This document shows, one piece after another, positions 62,888 through 64,000 of a DNA stretch of 64,000 nt (position 1 is its first letter; the number at the start of each line of letters is the position of its first letter). Below the pieces are notes generated by a model. It had not been told where the DNA came from. It saw only the letters and a program-made list of their open reading frames with translations, and did no database searches. Made by a program: the position numbers and the translations under genes. Source of the stretch: Hyphomicrobiaceae bacterium (GTDB taxonomy: Bacteria; Pseudomonadota; Alphaproteobacteria; Rhizobiales; Hyphomicrobiaceae); the NCBI GenBank assembly GCA_041397645.1, contig JAWKWE010000004.1:2418001-2482000 (forward strand), written 5' to 3'.

Positions 62888-64000
62888 ATGCTTCAAAACA
62901 ACAGCACTGCCCCAAGTTCTGACACGAAACCTAAAGCGAAGCCGATCAAACAGGAACATAGCGTCCCCTTCTTCTGGCCCATGGCCGCCGCGATCGAGTT
63001 TCAAGAAGCGGGATTGAAGTTCGTCGAAGACAACATCCGCTATCTCGCTGAAGCCGAAGCCATAGAAAATCCGCCGCCACCCGATTGGGCGACCTCCAAC
63101 ACGATACAGTTGGATCTCGACACCATGCGGCTTCGAGACTTTTCCAAGGATCCCGCGAAAGCAGTGGTTCCCGTGCTGGTCGACGCGCCCTACGCCGGCC
63201 ATAGCTCAACTATTGCCGACTATGCTCCAGGACAGAGCCTTGTGCAGACGCTTCTCACGAGCGGCATCGCGCGCGTGCTGGTGGCAGATTGGAAAAGCGC
63301 AACAAACGATATGAGCAACTTCAACATCGACAAGTATCTTGCCGAAATAAATGTCGCCGTTGACGATCTGGGAGGACGCGTCAATCTCGTAGGTCTGTGC
63401 CAGGGTGGCTGGATGTCGGCAATGTATGCATCCCGCTTCCCGCACAAGGTTGCCAGCCTCGTTCTCGCTGGCTCGCCGATTGACACTGACGCTGGAAACG
63501 GCCCGATCAAGCGTATGGCGCACGAACTGCCGCTTGGATTCTACGAGAGGATGGTCGATGCCGGCGGCGGTCGCATGCTTGGTCAGAACATGCTCGCCGG
63601 CTGGAAAAACATGCACCCAGGCGAACAGTACCTCGGAAAGTACATCGACCTTTACGAACATATCGAAGACAAATCATACATTACCCGAACCGAGCGCTTT
63701 GAGCGTTGGTACGAAAATCCAATCGACCTGCCGGGCAGGTATTATCTCCAAGCCATAGACCTGCTTTTCAAAAAAAATGTCTTTGCGAGGGGGGACTTCA
63801 TCGGGCTTGGCCGCAAGCTCTCGCTTAATGATGTGAAGTGTCCGGCCTATCTCCTCGCTGGCGAGAGCGACGACATAACAACACGCGAACAAGTCTTTGC
63901 GGCCGAACAACTGCTGGGAACACCAAAGGGAGCCATTACGAAAAAACTCGTACCCGGCGGTCATATCGGCTTGTTCATGGGCTCGCGCACTTTGAAGGAG
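62888..64000 (+). CDS. PHA-synthase/depolymerase-like alpha/beta hydrolase (DUF3141 type), 3' end outside window
   Basis: At least 371 residues; the frame is open to the last base. The protein is an alpha/beta hydrolase with DAPYAGHSSTIADYAPGQSL, DWKSAT and the lipase-box-like GLCQGGWMS in which the nucleophile is Cys, as in polyhydroxyalkanoate synthases. LLAGESDDITTRE carries the Asp and GGHIGLFMGSR the His of the triad. TAGGAG is eight bases before the ATG. Its place behind pta-ackA suggests a link to storage polymer or short-chain acyl metabolism. Synthase and depolymerase cannot be separated from this part. Confidence 0.85.
   Translation, partial: MLQNNSTAPSSDTKPKAKPIKQEHSVPFFWPMAAAIEFQEAGLKFVEDNIRYLAEAEAIENPPPPDWATSNTIQLDLDTMRLRDFSKDPAKAVVPVLVDAPYAGHSSTIADYAPGQSLVQTLLTSGIARVLVADWKSATNDMSNFNIDKYLAEINVAVDDLGGRVNLVGLCQGGWMSAMYASRFPHKVASLVLAGSPIDTDAGNGPIKRMAHELPLGFYERMVDAGGGRMLGQNMLAGWKNMHPGEQYLGKYIDLYEHIEDKSYITRTERFERWYENPIDLPGRYYLQAIDLLFKKNVFARGDFIGLGRKLSLNDVKCPAYLLAGESDDITTREQVFAAEQLLGTPKGAITKKLVPGGHIGLFMGSRTLKE

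Overview
This window comes from an alphaproteobacterium of the Hyphomicrobiales (Rhizobiales), most like a prosthecate methylotroph such as Hyphomicrobium. That placement is an inference from gene content: a rhizobial-type glycerol ABC operon, a fabI-phosphatase-aroC order, a PQQ dehydrogenase with a SoxYZ-like partner, CtrA-type sites, and a pta-ackA-PHA-synthase-like cluster. Coding density is high and GC is moderately high. I see no rRNA or tRNA gene, CRISPR array, insertion sequence or integrase, so this reads as ordinary chromosome with some unusual genes.

Layout. Bases 1-8500 are housekeeping: the end of fabI, a histidine phosphatase, a small membrane protein with an HlyD adaptor, a small secreted basic protein with a 14-bp tandem repeat over its leader, aroC, a PP-loop ATPase, a sirtuin, and two RNA methyltransferase-type genes (RlmD/TrmA-like and TlyA). 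Bases 8578-17453 are an exopolysaccharide locus: deacetylase, Wzz/Wzc-like chain-length protein with a degenerate kinase domain, Wza-like lipoprotein, GT4 glycosyltransferase, ExoY/WbaP-type priming transferase and Wzy/WaaL-type polymerase. Bases 17805-28006 are a complete glycerol system: glpVSTPQU uptake operon on the minus strand, divergent from glpR-glpD-glpK.

Bases 28215-32306 hold the most striking gene, a 1363-residue fusion of two rhodanese domains, a YidC/Oxa1-like membrane domain and a PEP-synthase/rifampicin-phosphotransferase-like ATP-grasp plus phosphohistidine module. Two overlapping CtrA-type boxes precede it. It is followed by a 34-residue membrane microprotein on the other strand and by a PstS-like binding protein translationally coupled to a GGDEF-EAL protein. 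Bases 36017-46423 are mixed: DUF1353 protein, L,D-transpeptidase, molybdopterin oxidoreductase, EamA transporter, beta-lactamase-family hydrolase, a second fabI, and ada.

Bases 46808-56814 look like a regulated catabolic island for beta-keto or beta-diketone compounds. It holds two paralogous AraC regulators around an acetylacetone-dioxygenase-like cupin, a BKACE enzyme, a LuxR-type regulator, a periplasmic PQQ dehydrogenase with a lanthanide-type Asp pair, acetoacetyl-CoA synthetase and a quinoprotein-associated SoxYZ-like protein. BKACE and acetoacetyl-CoA synthetase would be linked through acetoacetate. The right end holds an outer-membrane barrel, an EF-hand protein with closely spaced loops, an exported HAD phosphatase, and the operon pta-ackA-PHA-synthase-like, which runs off the window.
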